Shown here: piece by piece, positions 22,045-33,399 of the stretch | Layout of the letters: every line of letters begins with the position of its first letter | Position numbering within the stretch: position 1 is the first letter of the stretch | Source of the DNA: Falciphora oryzae | Taxonomy: Eukaryota; Ascomycota; Sordariomycetes; Magnaporthales; Magnaporthaceae | DNA: 47,873 nucleotides | Assembly (NCBI GenBank): GCA_000733355.1 | Contig: JNVV01000009.1 | Span: 1-47,873 of the forward strand | Direction: 5' to 3' | The notes under the pieces: model-generated | Told to the model about the DNA's origin: nothing | Seen by the model: only the letters and a program-made list of their open reading frames with translations | Databases searched by the model: none | Translations under genes and position numbers: made by a program

Positions 22045-24745
22045 TCTGCGTCTACATCCGCTGCTTCTTGCTTTGGTTGCTGTTGCTGTTGCTGCTCGCC
22101 AGCTGTCGGCGTGGTTATTGCCGCGGGCGGCATCTCCATCTTGACGGGCGTGGCTGCCGGCGCAGGCTGGTCATGGGGCCGCTGTTGCTGCTGGGTGCTG
22201 CTGCCGTTGGATGGGAGGAACGCGTCCTCGAAAGCTGCACGAGGAACAGGAGAAGCAGCGGCGGTGCCAGAAACCGGGTTGGTGGGTAAACCAGCCGGCG
22301 CCATCAGCGACACCACCCCGTAGCGGCTGGGGGCGGGTAGCACGGCAGCAGTGCCGACGTCCTGCTGGTAGTCGCCGTGGTAGCGGGCACCAATCTGGTG
22401 GCCGCCGCCGCTGGTCAGCCGCAGTGGCGCCTGCTGCATGGCCACCCTGTCACGCTGCTCCTGCAGGTGATGCTCGTGCTTCAGGTAGTCGTATGGTTGT
22501 GGTGGGTGAGGGTAGTGGTGGTGGTGGTAGTGCTGCTGCTGCTCCTGCCCCGGGAAATGTGATACTGTCGCTGTGGGGAGGTGCTGCGTGTGATAGTGCT
22601 GCTGCGGGTGAGGACCATACAGGTGGGCAGCAGCCTCTGCGCCCATGCCTCCTACTCCTCCCGGCACGCCAGGCTGGTGGCTGTCGTAGCGTGGCTGGTA
22701 GTGCAGCTCGTGGTGGGCCGGGGGCGTCGACAGGCCAGCAGCGCCTCCGGGTCCGCGGTAGCCGACCCTTTCCCTGCCGGACCGGCGGGTGGAGGAGGGA
22801 GCGGGGTGGTGGTGGTAGGCCTGGCTGTGGCCACGTAGTTGCGAGGCAGTGGAGGAGGAGGAAGGGCCAGCTGCTGCAGACATGACGAACTGGTGGTGTG
22901 CGGAGGAGGTGTGATGATATTGCCGCTGCTGCTGCTGCTGCTTGCAGGCCCTGCTGCCGCCCTTGCCTCGAACCTTGTTCCTGTCGCGCGTCGTCGGCAG
23001 CACGCCGCCGGACTTCATTGCCCAGGGTTCCAGGTACCATATGGCGAGCTTCTTGTCGTCCCGCGAGGACGCGCCCTTCTTTTTCTTCCTCGCGTCTGTC
23101 GTGTGGTCGTCGAGAGCGTCTTGGGACGAGCTGTCGGGGCTGCTGCCGGGTTTCACTTTCGTAAAGGCCTATTTCCATGAATATTGCGACAAACGGTCAG
23201 TACGGTTCACCATCATTGCTTCTTCCCGTTCTGTTTTCCCCTTTTTTTTCTCCCTCTCGTCAAAGTTGGCCTACCCGATTCATGCTGAGGTTGTGGCGGA
23301 TGCTGTTCATCCATCCGTTCGTCCGGCCTACGTCTTCGAGGTGCTTGGTGGTATTCCTTCTGAACCAGTCGTAGATCTCTTGCAGTGCCAAAGGTCTGCC
23401 GTCATTCTCCGTAAAGCACCGAAATATCAGCTTGGCATAGGGAACGTTGGTCTTTGTCGGCTCCCCCTGGACACCGGACTGCCTGCTCGCATTCTGCCTC
23501 TCAGCGGCGGCCACGTCCCTAATCTCCTGATCCTCGCCGCCGCCAGCTTCCCTTGTCTGGATGTCTAAAGGGGCTGCTGCCCTCTGCTGCTGTTCATGCT
23601 GCTGCTGAGGCCGGCTGCCGAGGATGATGTCGTCGCCGGCGCCGCCTTGCGCAGGGAAGCTGCCCCCATGGGAAGGACCCGCAAAGAACGCAGGCGGGCT
23701 GCCACCTCGAGGTAGTGGGCCGTTGCTCTCAGGGTACGGGTCCAGGGCGGTGGTAGTGCTACCCGGGGCGCCGCTTAGTTGTTGTTGGCCATGCTGTTGC
23801 GGTTGGTCGAAAAAGCTGTCGCCGCCGACAAGGTTGTTGTTGGCAAAGTGGTGACTGTTGCTCCTCCCAGACACCATGGGATAGTTGCCCATCTGGCCGC
23901 CAGTGCTGCTGCCGATTCGCGCTCGCCGGAAGCGTGTCCGCGGCGTCACGCAGTTGCTTTGGCTAAAGGTAGGGGTAGGCGGCAGCGAGTACTCCAGGCC
24001 AGGGGTTGGGCTGTTTGGAAACAAACCCGGAGTGTCGGCGGCGGCCGTAGCAGCAAGGTACGGCGGCGAGGAGTCTGAGGGAACCAAGGCCGACGACATT
24101 ACTTGCTGGGGGCAGTAGTGGATGATGCCCGAGCCCGAGGCGAAGGCGTCAAGCTGCTGGTGGTAGTGAGGTGTGTTGTAGTGCTTGCCCACAGCTGGCA
24201 TCACCGATGTTTGGGCCTGGGAGCCGGCAAAGGTGTCCTGGGGCAGGGTTTGCCAGCCGATGTCGTATGGATGAGGCGTTTGCTGGAACGGCGACAAAGT
24301 TGGCGTGGCGGCCGGCCAGGACTGGTCGATATTATTAAAAGCCACAACGAAGTCGCCGGTTCTGGGATCGCAGTCGCTGCTCGTGGTGCCGTTGCCGGCA
24401 GCACCGCCAGCCTCGCCAGTCTGGTGATCTACTAGAGTGATGGTGCTGGGGTCCAGGGGCGTGGAGGGGTAGAGGCTGAACTTGTGATCTGCGATCACGT
24501 CGTAGTTGTATTCCTCTTGGCCGGTGGCAGCGCTGCCGGAGGCGGGGTGCCAGCACACCACGCCTTCCATCTGGGTCATCAGCGGGGTGTGCAGCGGCAG
24601 GATCTCGGGCTCGTTGGAGACCCGTGGCGAGGGCTCGCCACACGTCGTGTCGGGATACGGCGTCATGGCTTCAGGCAGGGTGTCAGGCGACGGGTGCTGG
24701 GAGGAGCCGCCGCTGTGATGGCTTGGTGTTGGTGGTGGCGGGCCG

Positions 24746-24809
<64 letters not shown>

Positions 24810-25137
24810 CGTCGTCGTCTCGCTCCATCTTCAGATCGTCATCAGCCGAAAAGAGGGTGGAGGTTGCCGTTGCTGTTACTAGCGTTGGGAAAGAGGACGG
24901 GACCAACGTGCGAGCTTCCTTGGCTTGCTGGTGGGGGCCGTTTTGCGTGTACCATTCGCCCGGCAGGCCGTGCGACACGGCCAGACTGAAAAGCACAGGA
25001 GCTTGGGGGACGGCTTGACGGTTCAGGCTCCGCTCGGCAGATATGGCTGCGGTCGATGGCTGGGTGGTGCAGGGCACATCAGACGACGGCTGGCGGCTGT
25101 CTACTGGCAGGGGCCTGTTGTCGGGATACTCTGCCAT
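21819..25137 (-). CDS. Forkhead (winged-helix) transcription factor
   Basis: Two exons, 25137-23275 and 23168-21819, joined over a 106-nt intron with donor GTAGGC, branch-like TACTGACC and acceptor ATAG, give about 1070 residues. The DNA-binding domain starts near residue 566: PYAKLIFRCF, then LQEIYDWFRRN, and the recognition helix GWMNSIRHNLSMNR. The intron falls exactly after this helix and exon 2 resumes with AFTKVKPGSS. A wing-like WYLEPWAMKSGGVLPTTRDR follows about 40 residues later, as in fungal forkhead proteins. The rest is low complexity: DDDD followed by 21 Asn, Gln/His-rich stretches, a run of Asp-Ala dipeptides and poly-Gln near the C-terminus. It should be a nuclear sequence-specific DNA-binding regulator. 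The subfamily cannot be set from sequence alone. The ATG chosen is the first in the frame. Confidence 0.87.
21998..22053. repeat. Hexamer-like repeat encoding an Asp-Ala run in the forkhead gene
   Basis: Repeats of a TCTGCG-type hexamer on the plus strand encode alternating Asp and Ala on the minus strand near the C-terminus of the forkhead protein. Variation is mainly one substitution per unit. Confidence 0.75.
24745..24807. repeat. GTT microsatellite, 21 pure units (poly-Asn codons of the forkhead gene)
   Basis: Twenty-one uninterrupted GTT units on the plus strand are AAC codons on the coding minus strand. They are flanked by four GTC units (Asp). Purity of the codon run suggests recent expansion. 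Confidence 0.95.
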
Positions 25138-28100
25138 CCTCGTCTCTTCTCTGGGTTCCGTGCCTCGCGGTTGGAGCTGCTGCTTGCTGCTGGTGTCTCT
25201 GAAAAGCTATTCTTGGAAGGCGTCGAGAGAAGCTTGCTCTATGTGAGCTGTTGTGGTCGACACAAGTGATGTGGCGAAACAAAAACGTGCTTGTATGCTT
25301 TGTATCAAGATGGGCTCGCGGTGATAGCGTGGTGATGGGACCCTGGTGAACGCCAAGACCCCCTTTCGCGTGCCGCCTCCCCACGGTGCTGGCTTCGACA
25401 GCAACACGGCCGGGCGAATAAGGAAGGGTCAAAAGAAGGGCAGGTAATGGGGTAACATGGGTGGGGGACCGCACAGCTGTCAGCGGACCCTCTGAGGGTG
25501 ACGTCTGGACTGGCGTACGGTACACGACGGGATGCTGTAGCTGGGGCCGTGTAATAAGCCGGGCAGGCACCTGTGCACCACTCTAAAGCAAAATTCAAAA
25601 CAGGAGCCGGCGGGAGCGTGATGGTCCAACCAGGAGGGCCAACGAGGGGGAAATCAAAGCCTGGTGTGTGCTATCCTAGGTGGACAACACGCAAGGCGGC
25701 TGTGCGTGGCTGCATAGGCTGGGTGTTGGCCACTGGCCGGTGAACAGTTCAGCAAAGCTACCAACTGCAGGATGGGCAGAGGGGAATAAGGTTGGGTGCT
25801 TAGAAGGGACGCTTGACGAGTGAGGAACGAGTGCAGGACGGGTTGGTGGAGGATTATCAGAATTATTAAGAATCAGATCTGGTCCCAGAAACCGGGAACG
25901 AGACAAGCTGGATCTCGGGGACTTTCACCCACTACTTATTTCTCAGGTTAGACTGAGTCTTGGGACAGGGAAAAAGACCGAGCCAGCTCGATTTAGTCGG
26001 AGCTTTTTTTCGCTTCTGGCCCTGCCCGTCCACCCACGACCGAGTTGGAAGATACCCACCAAACTACATGCAGCTATATCACATTTTCAAAAAGAGACAC
26101 CGTCGTCCCCGCTCCAGGCCAGTGACAAGGATAGAAAGATAGGTACCCGGGTACCCGGTAGCGCACAGTCCCGCCCTGCCAGATACACCCGCGGCTCCGC
26201 CATTTTCTCGCAGGAACGGAAGCATAAGAGGTCCCTGGCAGCGGCGACGACACTAACGAAACGTGTATCTGCTGCCGTTGAGTCAAGAAGCGCATATGAC
26301 AGGTCGACGCACGCCCAGGGTGTGTGTGCCCGCTGCTGTGTCATGGAGAGAGGTGAGTGTGGGGTGTGTGTTTTCAGCGAGGCATGCCGCAGTGTTTCCA
26401 CAGTGCATACGCCATACGGGCGCTGCATGTATGCCCTCACGTTTGCAAAGCTGCTAGGCAAAAGCGGAGGGGGATGGATGCGGGCTGGGGCAGGGAAACA
26501 CCAAGCCCGTGCTGGCTTGCATGCTCTCCTGTCATGTACGTCCATGGTTTTTTGCGGGTGGTCGAATTTGGTGGCTCAGGGGAGAGGGGCAGGTCCTGGG
26601 CTTTCCGGCCGAGGCACTATGACAAAATGGTAGAGCTGTCACAACTCACAAGCAAACGGGCAAGAATGGGGGTCATTCTTTTCCCTCCCAGGGGCCGGAG
26701 CCGACACCACGCCCGCTAGCATCCCGCCCGTGCAGGGGGAAGTGCAGCTCGAAAAAAAAAAGTGATTTCGCGGGCGGCGACGAGCTATGGATGAAGGAGG
26801 AAAGGAGAAGCGGGGAGAGCGGCTGGTTCGGTCCGAGAGGTGGGAGGGAAACAAAAGGAAAAAAAAAAAAAAAAAAAAAAAGAGAGAAAGAAGGGGAAAG
26901 AGAAGATGTAGCAAAATCCTGGGAGACCAAACTGCATGTGCCCTCCCATCCTTCCCCCGCGTCCCAAGGATCTAATGTAGTTCGGCCGCCCGGGACCCAG
27001 GCCCAGGGGGAGAGCAGAAAACCCAAGAAAACCCAAGGTATGGGAACGGAACCTAGCAGCCTCTGCCCTCGCCCCTCCCCAGATAACGGCCACAGGCCGC
27101 ATCTGCATCTGGGTGTGCGTGTGTGTGTGCGTGTGTGGTTTGCAGGAAGGATATGTCGATGGCCGAAAGCAAGGGAATGCGGTCGACCGACGGCCGGCTG
27201 GCAAGTGTGGATCGGGGAGCCGGCTGCTGCTGTCAAAGGCAGGCAGGGCAGGTGGTGGGTTGGACTGGGGGGAGCAGGAGCAAGTTGGCAGCATTCAGCA
27301 GCAGCAGCAGCAGCAGCAGCAGGGCGCAAAAGATTGAAGGCAGCAGAGCACGGGTCGTCAGGCGGGGGGACACCGGGCCATGAGGTAATGCGACACAAGC
27401 GGGAGGGGGATGGTGACGGCGATCGAAGTGGCGCACAACGAAAGCATCGCCTACTGTTGCGAACAGCCAGCCTGACGGCCGCGTTCGGCATGCTCGTGGG
27501 TACAAGTGCGACTTTTGGGAATGGCTGCCTGCGAGGGCCTGAGGTCTTCATCCTGCGCGGAGCTGGAAGGGCGGCCGAGGGTGGAAAGGGACGGGAGAGG
27601 AACAGGACGGACAAAAGGGGAATGAGGAACACTAAGCCAGGCCCCATCCATTGACTGCCAGCCAGTGAAGAAGTAACCTGCCATCCTCACCCGCGGCCCT
27701 TAGCATTGCTACCTGCCACCCGGCGCGTTGACGGATGGAGTCTCGTGCCGACTGCAGAGAGCCGCCGCCGCGCGACGCTGCACAAAAATAGGTGGCTGTC
27801 TCGCTTAGCCTGGAACGGGGAGCCAATGGATTTGTCAGAGATCCAAGTAGGAGAGCACTGGCCACCAGCGTCGGCGTGGACTGCCATAATGATGGCTTGT
27901 GAATGTGCCACCAGCCTGCCGACAGGTTACGGCCCGCGCGGAGGAGGGAGAGCAAGGCCCACGACGCAGGGAGGAAGCCGAAAGCGGGTGTTCCACGGCT
28001 ACCTGCCCAGGGAAGATACAACGATACATGTTACCCACTCCATTCTAGACGCTGGCCCGGTGCCACTCTGATGCCTGCATCGACAATGCCATTCTGCTCA

Positions 28101-29478
28101 GAGAACGCTGTGTTGCAGCTCGCTACCGAGCCACCATCCGTGCCATTGATTGGGCCGACATGGGTCACTGCGTTGGATAGGGGAAGCCGAAGAACAGCCT
28201 GGGCTATCGGCTCGCTCCCATGGGGTTAGGTTGGCGTCATCCATTCCCCCATGCCTGCTGTTGCGACAAGGAAAAGCAGCCGGGAAAAGCACGAAAAATC
28301 GATATTGAAGCAAAACCGCGGAGCAGCGACGACACAGGTCAGTAGTCGAATATGACACAAAAAAACAAAACATTCAGCCAAGCTTGTCCACAATGTTTGC
28401 AGCGACAAGCATCATCTCCATCAATACAACAACCGTGAGCCGAGGAGCCGCCTTCCATCCCATTCTTTGTTTGCTAAGCACACGCCCCTCCCTGTCATGG
28501 ATGGACAGGGTTTTTTTTTTTTTTTTTTTCTCTGTTCTCCTTGCCTGCCGGGAAGCGGTCGCAGATGCAGAATGCAGACACCCCAGTTGACAGTTGACAG
28601 GCCGCCCCAGAAGGACGGCCAGACCAAACCCAAGACCAAGAAAAATGCGGGTCAGTGCTGTTCGTCACACTCTTGCAGAGAGCCACAAACTTGACAGGAC
28701 CGATGCCCGCGCATTGTTCCAGCTGAGACCGGGCAGAAGTGGCGGCGAAGGAGGCAGTCAGGCTTGTGGTCGTTTGGCCTCTCTCCCTCTCCCAGTGGAC
28801 AAGGAGTCACCGTGATACACACAGTCGACAGACCGAGACGGGGAAATATCAGGAAGAAAGAAGCGGGACAGTAGGAAACGGCACATATTTCCCACATATT
28901 TCCGGTGTGCTACCGGGTGTTACAAACGCGAGGGGAAGTGAAAACATCCGGCTTTGATGTCGACAGCTAAACTCCGTGGGGTAGGGAAAAAGAAAGCCCA
29001 GAATGGCAGGCGTGGGCCACCGTTTCGTCGTTACACGCCAACTTCTAGTCCTGTACATGCCGACGCCAGGATAGCCGAGGAGCTACGTGAAGAGGAGGAT
29101 GTGCTCCGGGACACACATAGACTGGCCGTCCTACCCCACATGATGTAAACCCATCCGTAATCTTCCAAGCCCCCCTGCCCTCTCCAGTCCAAGCCAACAA
29201 CCACACCATTGGCTCAAAGATGCCAACCGAGAACAAGAATGCAAAGAAGAAAAAAAAATGAAGAGCGCCCGGCAATGCGCCCTGCACGTCGACAGACGAG
29301 AAAGGAAGCCGAGGGGGACAATCTTCTCGAACGGTGTGTAAAACAATAAAATATTCGCTTCGGCGGGCCCAGCAGGCCGGAGACAGGGGGCCGGCATCCG
29401 CGGAGAGAAGTGAGGGAGGGGTGGCAGGGCGTAGCTGTCGTGGCCGTCCTTGGAGGAGGGAGTCGAAAACCGGGTTGA
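25138..29478. other. 4.3-kb stretch between forkhead gene start and Cactin gene end
   Basis: No conserved protein seen. The longest frames (26673-27647 minus and 26791-27654 plus) oppose each other and are simple-sequence rich. The stretch holds a 23-nt poly-A (26859-26881), a GT/GC-alternating run (about 27108-27136), nine CAG units (27296-27322) and a 19-nt poly-T (28511-28529). The lower part should contain the forkhead promoter and a possibly long 5' leader; the upper end contains the Cactin 3' UTR. Confidence 0.45.
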
Positions 29479-31621
29479 CTACTTTCTGTAGTAGATCTGC
29501 GGGTGACAGGTCAGCCATGTAAGTCGCAACGCACCGCATATGCAAGCACAGATGCGCGCATTTAAGGAGAAGGGCAGCAGGGCTAAATTGACGCTTGCCT
29601 ACCTTTTTGAACATGAAATGCAATTGGAGAATCCCCTAGCGCCAAAAGTGTCAGCCGCCACACAACAATAACAACGGCAGCAGTGAAGCACACAAAAAAA
29701 AAAAAAAAAAAAGCTGCAGGCACCCAAGAGCGAGGCCAGGGGCATGGGATGGATGGCAAGGATAACAAGACCCGGGCAGCTGGAGGGGACCACGCTGCGC
29801 GCCCCTTCTTGGCGCCGCAGCAGCTCCAGCCAGTCGGTCGACGGCACGTGTGGGAGGTTGGCCACACGGGCCTGGCCCGCAGGCCTGGTGATGGGAGGTC
29901 TTGGAGGTGTGCGTTCAAGCAGAAAGTGTCGGCGATCGACATGCTCGTGGCGGCAAGTGTCGATCACAGAATGAACGCAGAGATCAGGAGAAAGGGGTGA
30001 AGGGAAACGAGATCGTGTGACTGGGCAAAGGGGAAAAAAAACTTACCTTGTCGAAGCTGCTCCTGAACCCTCGCTCCCTCTTGGCGCTGTAGTCCCACTC
30101 CTTGTCGACGATGCGGAAGGCAATGTCCTCGTACGGCGGGCCAGCGATGAAGCGGATCAGGCACGTGTCCTCTTGGCCCGCGGGCGCCGTCGTCTCGCCG
30201 CGCCTGCGCCCTCCCTCGCGGATGATCTTGAAGGTCGGCGCCTTGGTCTTGTCGATGAGGTCCGGGTAAAAGATGTTGAAGCGGTAGCCGTGCACTGTCT
30301 TGGGCGGTGGGTTCTCGTGGTCGTAGTGCGTCTGGTTGTACTTGTTCCACTCGTAGCCCATCTGCACCCGGTTGAAGTAGCGTGGCTTGCGCGGCCGGTG
30401 CTTGTTGGCCCACCACGGCTTGGACTTGGTGAGCGTCTCCTCCGCCGTCAGGATCTCCTCGTCCTCGCCCACGCCGCGCGCCAGCTCCCGCTCGTACAGC
30501 GCCCGGGCAGCCTGCGAGAAGTCGTCCGCTTCGCCCTGTGCGAACCGTGCTGTACCTGGTGGTGCCGCTCCTGAGGAGGACGCTACCAGTTCGGTGCTGG
30601 GTCCCGCGCTCGACTCCCCAGGTGCCGGCGCCGCCACCACCGCCGTCTCCATGCTCTTCCCTTCCTTATCCTTGGGCGCCGTCCGCGTCAACGAGCCAGC
30701 GCTCCGCTTCGCACCCTGAGGCGGGCGGCTGAGCACGTTGGAGTTGGCGAGCGCCTGGGGGTCCAGGTTCTTGAGCAGCCCCAGCCGCACCTGGTGGATA
30801 TCCTCCATCATCCCCTTCAGCCTCGCCTTGGCCTTGTACACCAGCAGGCTCTTGAGCAGGTTCTCCCAGTAGTCAGGGTCGATCTGCTCGTTGGAGTCCA
30901 GCTTGGCCCGGATCTGCTTCTCGAGCGCCTCGAGCTGCTCGTACGACTTGGGCCCCAGGATCTTGTCCACGTTGGCCGCGACGGACTCGGCGGTCGACGC
31001 GCGGCCGCCGTCCGCGCCCTCGGGCCCCAGCTGCTTGCGGCGGTCGGCGCAGAGCGCCTGGAGCGCGCGCCAGTACTCGAGGTTGCGCTCGCTCGTCTCG
31101 AGGGCCAGGTACGACTTGATCTCGGCCTCGACGCCGTCGAGCTGCTTCTCGCTCAGGCCGGCGATGAGCTTGTCCGGGCGCGGCACGTTGATGGCCACGT
31201 CGACCTCGTCGTCGTCGAGCGTGTCGCGGTCCTCGTCGATCCAGCGCAGGTTGAAGGCCAGGAAGTCGGCCGGCTTGGCACGCCGCTCGCGCACCCGGAT
31301 GTCGGCCTTCTTCTTGGACTGCTGCAGCACGAACTTGTCCTCGCCCGCCACGAACTCCTCCGACTGCTCGTCCTGCGTCTTGAAGTGCCTCAGGTTGTTG
31401 GTCGCTGGTGGCAGCATCGCACCGCCACGACCGCCGCTGCTGCTGCCGTCGTGTGGCGCCCTCCTGTTGTTGTGACTCCGAGAGGGCTTTGATACTCGAT
31501 TTGCCGGGTCGCGTCTTGGAGCGGTGATATCTCGATCTCGGTTCCGGTCCCTGCCTGATGGCGCGTCGCCTCGGATTGGCAATTTCGAGCCGGCGATCAT
31601 CGCCGCACGCCCCGGGTCCAT
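29479..31621 (-). CDS. cactin: Cactin (spliceosome-associated protein)
   Basis: Cactin is a conserved nuclear protein associated with the spliceosome; the fission yeast homologue is Cay1. Three exons: 31621-30047, 29635-29603 and 29496-29479, about 541 residues. Introns are 411 nt (donor GTAAGT, acceptor CTAG) and 106 nt (donor GTAGGC, acceptor GCAG). The middle part (about residues 80-300) matches the Cactin mid-domain: FLAFNLRWIDEDRD, YWRALQALC and a helical region to YWENLLKSLL. The diagnostic C-terminal domain starts near 412: KPRYFNRVQMGYEWNKYNQT, then FNIFYPDLIDKTKAPTFKI and IRFIAGPPYEDIAFRIV. The last two exons supply GILQLHFMFKK and IYYRK, the expected family end, which fixes the splice sites. 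The N-terminus is basic and RD-rich, not a long RS domain. Upstream of the start, 31622-32322 is the intergenic stretch. Confidence 0.93.
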
Positions 31622-32322
31622 GTTGGTGACGTCGAAGAGCTACTCGATGCGACTATTGTTTCGGCGAGGTCTTGCACAAAGGATCGGATAGCAGCGAGTT
31701 CAGAGAAAATGTCTTTGAGGGCTTGTCAGCGCGGCGTTTGGTGACTGGTGATGATGGTGACGTTGGGACATGGGTCGTTTCTATGTGGGTCACGAAGGAG
31801 CCGAACGGTCTTCTAAAGTCTTGGCGTGGTGCTAAAGTTCAAGAGGGTGGTGCACGTGATCTGACACGTGTCACCCTCATCGCTGCTTTGAATCAACATA
31901 CTGGAAGAGATGCGATGTGCAGAAAGTAACATCATCTACGTTTGTTTTAGTTTTAGAGTTTAACCTTCATATTTAAGCTGGTTGCACATTTCAGTTACAA
32001 GAAGACCACGCTGTGCCTCCAAACAATTCCAGGCAAGAAAGGGAGTGCTCGAGATTGTCATGCTTCTATACCCCGGTAAGAAACGCTACCCAGACGCAGG
32101 CGCCAAACTCCTGACCCGACTCCTCAGCCAGAAGCCCATTAAAATTACACAAAAAAAACCCGCCGACCATGCCGTAGCAAAGCGCTGTACCAGCTCTGGT
32201 GATGTAATGCCGGGATCGTAGTCCTATATGTATCAAGTAAACATGTAGATATTGCGTAAAAACACCAAAGCCACGAACATCATGTGTTATCTTTATCTTT
32301 TTGCAAACGAGTTGTATGGAAA
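31622..32322. other. Intergenic stretch: Cactin promoter side and 3' flank of the membrane-protein gene
   Basis: About 700 bp between two minus-strand genes. It becomes AT-richer towards 32.0-32.3 kb, where the 3' UTR of the membrane-protein gene should end. No ORF of note, no RNA gene and no repeat were recognised. Short uppercase-TATA-like motifs are present but none is decisive. Confidence 0.4.
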
Positions 32323-33399
32323 TTACACTAGCGACGCCGGCTTCACCCTCGCCATCTCAGACGGATATATACCCGTGTCGTTGGTGAAGCTCTTGGCGAC
32401 GATGGTGCCGGCGCCGCCCTCGGGCCGGAACGCCGGGTGCGCCCAGATGGGCGGCGTGCGCGTGCGCAGCGACGGCGGCGGCACCGGCGGTGGTGCGTCT
32501 CTGTTGTCGCCGCCCCACCGCGCGTTTGCCCACGCGGGCGGGCACTTTTTGCCGTCTGGTAATTCCCACAGCCACCGCTGGCTCGAGCTCGGGCTGGGCC
32601 GGGGGCTGTTTTGGCTGATGCTATTGCTCCTGTTGTGGTTGTTGTTGTTGCCGCTGCTGGACGGTCTGGACCCTGACGAGGGCGTGCCGCTGCCGACGCT
32701 GCCGCCGCCTCCGACGTCCCCCCGCGCGCAATGCGGCGGCTGCAATATTGAGGGCGAGGAGATGGGAGAAGGCGATGCGCCACCAAGGAGCATCTCCTTG
32801 TCGCCGGCATCCAAGTCGTCGGTACCGTCCGAGCTGGCCCGCTGGCGTCTCAACCGGCCCGAGATCCAGTTCGTCCGCGCGCGCGGGCTGGCAGGCGTCG
32901 GGGGTAGCGGCTCGTCGGGGATGCTGGGCGTGCGCCCTGACAGCGGGGGCTGGTCGACCGAGGCGCGGCTGCGCAGCGACTTGTCGATCATGGCGACGCG
33001 CACGCGCTCCTCCTCCAGCATGACGGTCGAGTGCGTCAGCTTGCGGCTGCGCTCGTACTCTTCCCACGTCAGGGTCGGGTCGCGGCGCCGTGCAGACAAA
33101 AAGTCCTCGGCCGCCTCGGAGCGCCGCCGCCGGTGCCGTCGTATTGTCGTGTAGGCGACCATGCCCGCCATGATGAGGAGCGCGAGGCCGAGGACTGCGA
33201 TGACCACGAACAAAGGGATGTAGTTTTCTGATGTCCCTGCTGCAGACGAAGACGTTTCCCTCGGACTGCTTGCTAACGAGGAGGGGTCGGGGCCGGCTGA
33301 AGGTGGTGGCGGCGGCGTTCTTGTTGTGCTAGCTATTGTGCTGTTTGAGGATTCGGAGGTCGCCGAGTCGCGGGCATAGATATTTGTCCCGAGTATCAT
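32323..33399 (-). CDS. Single-pass membrane protein of unknown function
   Basis: Single exon, 358 residues. Residues 1-58 are Ser/Thr/Pro-rich with likely N- and O-glycosylation sites (NST). One transmembrane helix spans about 61-86 (IPLFVVIAVLGLALLIMAGM), followed by the stop-transfer sequence RRHRRRR. The remaining 270 residues are a polar, Ser/Pro-rich cytoplasmic tail with EEYERSRK, poly-Asn/His and several PxxP stretches. There is no clear signal peptide, so topology would be outside-in with the helix as signal-anchor. This outline (short glycosylated ectodomain, one helix, long disordered tail) resembles fungal cell-wall stress sensors or Axl2/Mid2-like proteins, but no specific domain is recognised. 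A TATA-like sequence lies about 80 bp upstream (33479-33488). An unseen upstream exon carrying a signal peptide cannot be ruled out. Confidence 0.72.
   Translation of the reverse strand: MILGTNIYARDSATSESSNSTIASTTRTPPPPPSAGPDPSSLASSPRETSSSAAGTSENYIPLFVVIAVLGLALLIMAGMVAYTTIRRHRRRRSEAAEDFLSARRRDPTLTWEEYERSRKLTHSTVMLEEERVRVAMIDKSLRSRASVDQPPLSGRTPSIPDEPLPPTPASPRARTNWISGRLRRQRASSDGTDDLDAGDKEMLLGGASPSPISSPSILQPPHCARGDVGGGGSVGSGTPSSGSRPSSSGNNNNHNRSNSISQNSPRPSPSSSQRWLWELPDGKKCPPAWANARWGGDNRDAPPPVPPPSLRTRTPPIWAHPAFRPEGGAGTIVAKSFTNDTGIYPSEMARVKPASLV

Noticed and set aside
26673..27647. 324-codon minus-strand frame, with a 287-codon plus-strand frame opposite it
   Set aside because: Both are simple-sequence driven (poly-Phe or poly-Lys from a 23-nt A run, CAG and GT repeats), and neither has a conserved motif.
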